This document shows positions 61,194-64,000 of a stretch of DNA of 64,000 bases, one piece after another (the first letter of the stretch is position 1; each line of letters opens with the position of its first letter). The notes beneath the pieces were generated by a model. It made no database searches, had not been told where the DNA came from, and saw only the letters and a list, made by a program, of their open reading frames with translations. The stretch covers positions 248,001 to 312,000 of the forward strand of contig JAGTJL010000005.1 in the NCBI GenBank assembly GCA_020746875.1, in the 5' to 3' direction. Position numbers and translations under genes: made by a program. The stretch is from Rhexocercosporidium sp. MPI-PUGE-AT-0058 (lineage: Eukaryota; Ascomycota; Leotiomycetes; Helotiales).

Positions 61194-63396
61194 ATGTCTT
61201 CAATTGCCATGCGGAGGTTCCCCTCTGCCCCTTCCGTATGTCCATCAACCAAGGCCGAAACGATCAGGCATTGGCTTGCTAACCAAAGTTGCAGCTTTCA
61301 AAGACCTTGAGGAATCAAACAAGAGCTTTCTCGGCGACGAGACCCGCTGGTAGGATACGGAGTCTTCATCATACGGCCCATAACATCTAACCCGAGTCGC
61401 AGCTCGAATCATTACACACGCGCCCCTCCGAGCAAAGGAAGCTTCCCCATTTCTCAGCAATAAATACCCTGTGATCGTATGTACACCCGCGAGCACTCAA
61501 TCGACACACATCTGATGAAAATTAGGATCACGAGTACGATGCGATTGTTGTCGGTGCTGGTGGAGCTGGTCTGCGAGCAGCTTTCGGTCTTGCCGAGGCT
61601 GGTTTCAACACCGCGTGTATATCCAAACTTTTCCCAACTCGAAGTCATACCGTGGCCGCGCAAGGAGGAATCAATGCCGCGCTAGGAAACATGCACGAGG
61701 ATGACTGGAGATGGCACATGTACGATACCGTCAAGGGATCGGATTGGCTCGGAGATCAGGACGCTATCCACTACATGACGAGAGAGGCACCACAATCTGT
61801 TATCGAGTTAGAGAACTACGGATGTCCATTCTCGAGAACAGACGAAGGCAAGATGTATGTTTGTACATGGACTTTTGGACTTCTCCTGCTGACTTGAGTA
61901 GTTACCAAAGAGCTTTTGGAGGTCAATCGCAAAAGTTTGGAAAGGGTGGGCAAGCCTACAGATGCTGTGCTGCAGCAGACAGAACCGGACACGCTCTTCT
62001 ACATACTCTCTACGGTCAATCTCTACGACACAACACCAATTACTTTATCGAATACTTCGCTCTGGATTTGATCATGGAGGATGGCGAGTGTAAGGGTGTT
62101 ATTGCCTATAACCAGGAGGATGGTACTCTACACAGATTCAGAGCACACAACACTGTTTTGGCTACCGGAGGTTACGGACGTGCGTACTTCAGTTGTACAT
62201 CTGCCCACACTTGTACAGGTGACGGAATGGCTATGGTCGCTCGTGCCGGTCTTCCCAACCAAGATCTCGAATTCGTTCAATTTCACCCAACTGGTATTTA
62301 CGGAGCTGGCTGCTTGATTACCGAGGGTGCCCGTGGAGAGGGAGGATATCTTCTAAACTCTGAGGGTGAGCGGTTTATGGAGAGATACGCACCAACTGCC
62401 AAAGATTTGGCCAGTCGTGATGTCGTTTCTCGGTCAATGACAATGGAGATTCGGGAAGGCCGTGGTGTTGGTCCAGATAAGGATCACATCTACCTTCAAC
62501 TCAGTCATTTGCCTGCTGACGTTCTCCACGAACGTCTTCCAGGTATCTCTGAGACCGCCTCTATCTTCTCTGGTGTCGATGTTCGCAAGCAACCTATTCC
62601 AGTTCTTCCAACTGTCCACTACAACATGGGTGGTATCCCAACGAAGTACACCGGTGAGGTTCTTACTATCGATTCTGAGGGCAAGGATCAAGTTGTTCCA
62701 GGTCTGTTCGCATGCGGTGAAGCTGCTTGCGTTTCTGTCCACGGAGCCAATCGTCTGGGAGCAAACTCTCTCCTCGATTTGATCGTCTTCGGTCGTGCCG
62801 TATCCCACACCGTCCGTGACAACTTCGAGCCAGGTATGCCACACAAGGAGATCAGCGCCGATGCTGGTGCCGAGTCCATCAGCATGCTCGACAAAATCAG
62901 AACCGCCGATGGACCACTCAGCACGCATGAGATCCGTCTCAAGATGCAAAAGGTCATGCAGACAGACGTCAGCGTTTTCAGAACCCAAGAGTCATTAGAC
63001 GAGGGTGTCAAGAAGATCAACGAGGTCGATCAACTGTACAAGGATGTTGGAACCAAAGACCGAAGCATGATCTGGAACTCGGATTTGGTCGAAACCCTGG
63101 AATTGAGAAATCTGTTGACCTGCGCGTAAGTATTTCCCACAAACAAACTTAGGAATAGATTACTGACCTCGCCAAGCGTCCAAACTGCCGAATCAGCAGC
63201 CGCAAGAAAGGAGTCCCGAGGTGCACACGCCAGAGAAGATTTCCCAGATCGTGACGACAAGAACTGGATGAAGCACACACTTAGTTTCCAAAAGAAGCCA
63301 CACGGCAAGACCGACCTCACCTACAGAGGTGTCGTCGCTCACACTCTGGACGAAGCTGAGTGTGCGGCTGTCCCTCCCTTCAAGCGTGTGTACTAG
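61194..63396 (+). CDS. SDH1: succinate dehydrogenase flavoprotein subunit, mitochondrial
   Basis: Six exons: 61194-61235, 61295-61349, 61403-61476, 61526-61854, 61902-63125 and 63177-63396. CDS 1944 nt, 647 aa, matching the usual ~640. Residues 1-~45 are an Arg/Ser-rich mitochondrial presequence ([14 protein letters not shown], then [13 protein letters not shown]). The FAD dinucleotide motif is [14 protein letters not shown] (~65-78). The covalent FAD His is His98 in [10 protein letters not shown]. Substrate-site segments [23 protein letters not shown], shown here in part as FHPTGIYG and GARGEGG, the HYNMGGIPT loop and [13 protein letters not shown] are all intact. The C-terminus ends PPFKRVY. 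The enzyme oxidises succinate to fumarate in complex II. The first two exons are only 42 and 55 nt and must be spliced to build the presequence. Confidence 0.97.
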
Positions 63397-64000
63397 ATTA
63401 TTCCGTTTGTTCTGTATTGTTGGGCTGGAGAACTGGTGGGTTTTAGCCCTGTAGCATAGTATAGCTGCGCTTGGTGGGAGCGTTTACGTGGTTAATGCAT
63501 TTTTTGAACATATATTTACTGGTCTGTAATGGAGTTCAACACCCCGTGAGATTTCCCTTTCCTGCCACATCCATTTCGACACTTGCGTGTCGTTTCGATC
63601 CTCCGGAACTAATTAACCCTTGCAATTATACCACACTCGCATCTCCTAAACTCAATTACTAGAGGCTTCTTAGATTCACCTTCCCCCTCCAATATCGCAA
63701 GCTAAGCACCAATCTTCCATCCCGATTTTTCCTAAAACAAACCTTATCACCTCCCGCTCCAAACCTTACTTTATTCGCGAACCCAATCACTAAATCTGAC
63801 TTTACCCAAACCTTCTCTCCTTCCCCTTCCATCCATTCCCTTCCATCTCAACGTCGTATTTCCTCATATCCCTCTCTCCCTCCGCGTAAGAATTACCCCA
63901 CCAATCTCATCAATCCTTTACTCCTGGAGCTTTTCCGTCCTCCTAAAACTCCATAATACGAGTTCTTGTCTGCGGAGGCGGGTTTTGGTTGTCCGCCAGT
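63397..64000. other. 3' flank and pyrimidine-rich tail
   Basis: 604 bp after the SDH stop. From 63540 it is strongly C/T-rich, as in promoters of plus-strand fungal genes, so a gene may start just beyond the window. Nothing codes here convincingly. Confidence 0.45.

Noticed and set aside
60686..61252. 188-aa minus-strand frame upstream of SDH1
   Set aside because: Overlaps the SDH1 presequence exon and its leader on the other strand; no domain.

Overview
The window reads as nuclear DNA of a filamentous ascomycete (Pezizomycotina; Leotiomycetes-like is a guess). Nearly every gene is interrupted by 45-60 nt introns with GTRNGY donors, CTRAY branch sites close to the acceptor and YAG acceptors. 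The gene content is typical of such fungi: HET-domain and NACHT/STAND proteins, a cellobiose dehydrogenase with a fungal cellulose-binding module, an FAD monooxygenase, MFS transporters, and fungal-specific C2H2/ankyrin proteins. I rebuilt exon structures by hand. Total CDS lengths divisible by three and continuous family motifs across junctions were the main checks.

Layout. 1.3-4.1 kb (-): NACHT NTPase with a STAND-type N-terminus. 4.8-7.9 kb (-): EF-hand MscS channel. 10.0-12.1 kb (+): an unusual fusion of an NLR-like N-terminal region, a CRIB motif and a degenerate Cdc42-like GTPase. 12.9-13.9 kb (+): secreted lipocalin. 14.6-16.0 kb (+): salicylate-hydroxylase-like monooxygenase. 16.5-17.9 kb (-) and 18.3-19.5 kb (+): a divergent pair of C2H2 proteins, one with ankyrin repeats. 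20.6-21.9 kb (+): secreted amidohydrolase-fold protein lacking most metal ligands. 22.6-23.7 kb (-): SMP-30/gluconolactonase with a damaged splice site. 24.6-26.4 kb (+): sugar transporter. 26.7-27.9 kb (-): MDR enoyl-reductase/alcohol dehydrogenase. 28.7-30.9 kb (+): ELMO protein.

31-33.5 kb holds a 507-bp hAT-type MITE with an intact 8-bp target duplication and an ankyrin remnant. 33.6-34.9 kb (+): coiled-coil protein with recent 63-bp repeats. 36.1-37.8 kb (-): HET-domain protein bracketed by inverted repeats. 38.7-39.7 kb (+): nuclear KKRKAED protein with a double MCB palindrome upstream. 40.2-42.4 kb (+): GMC oxidoreductase pseudogene. 43.3 kb (-): initiator tRNA-Met. From 44 kb the content is mainly conserved housekeeping: mitochondrial ornithine-type carrier (-), CGR1 (+), a coiled-coil membrane protein (+), a PX/DUF3818 protein (+), cellobiose dehydrogenase (-) and the SDH flavoprotein (+).

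The first 43 kb look accessory (allorecognition-type proteins, degenerate enzymes, transposon relics). The remainder looks core. The best candidate for something undescribed is the CRIB-pseudo-Rho fusion at 10-12 kb. It joins a Rho effector motif to a Rho-like domain whose nucleotide-binding residues are changed, behind an N-terminus resembling those of fungal NLR-type proteins.
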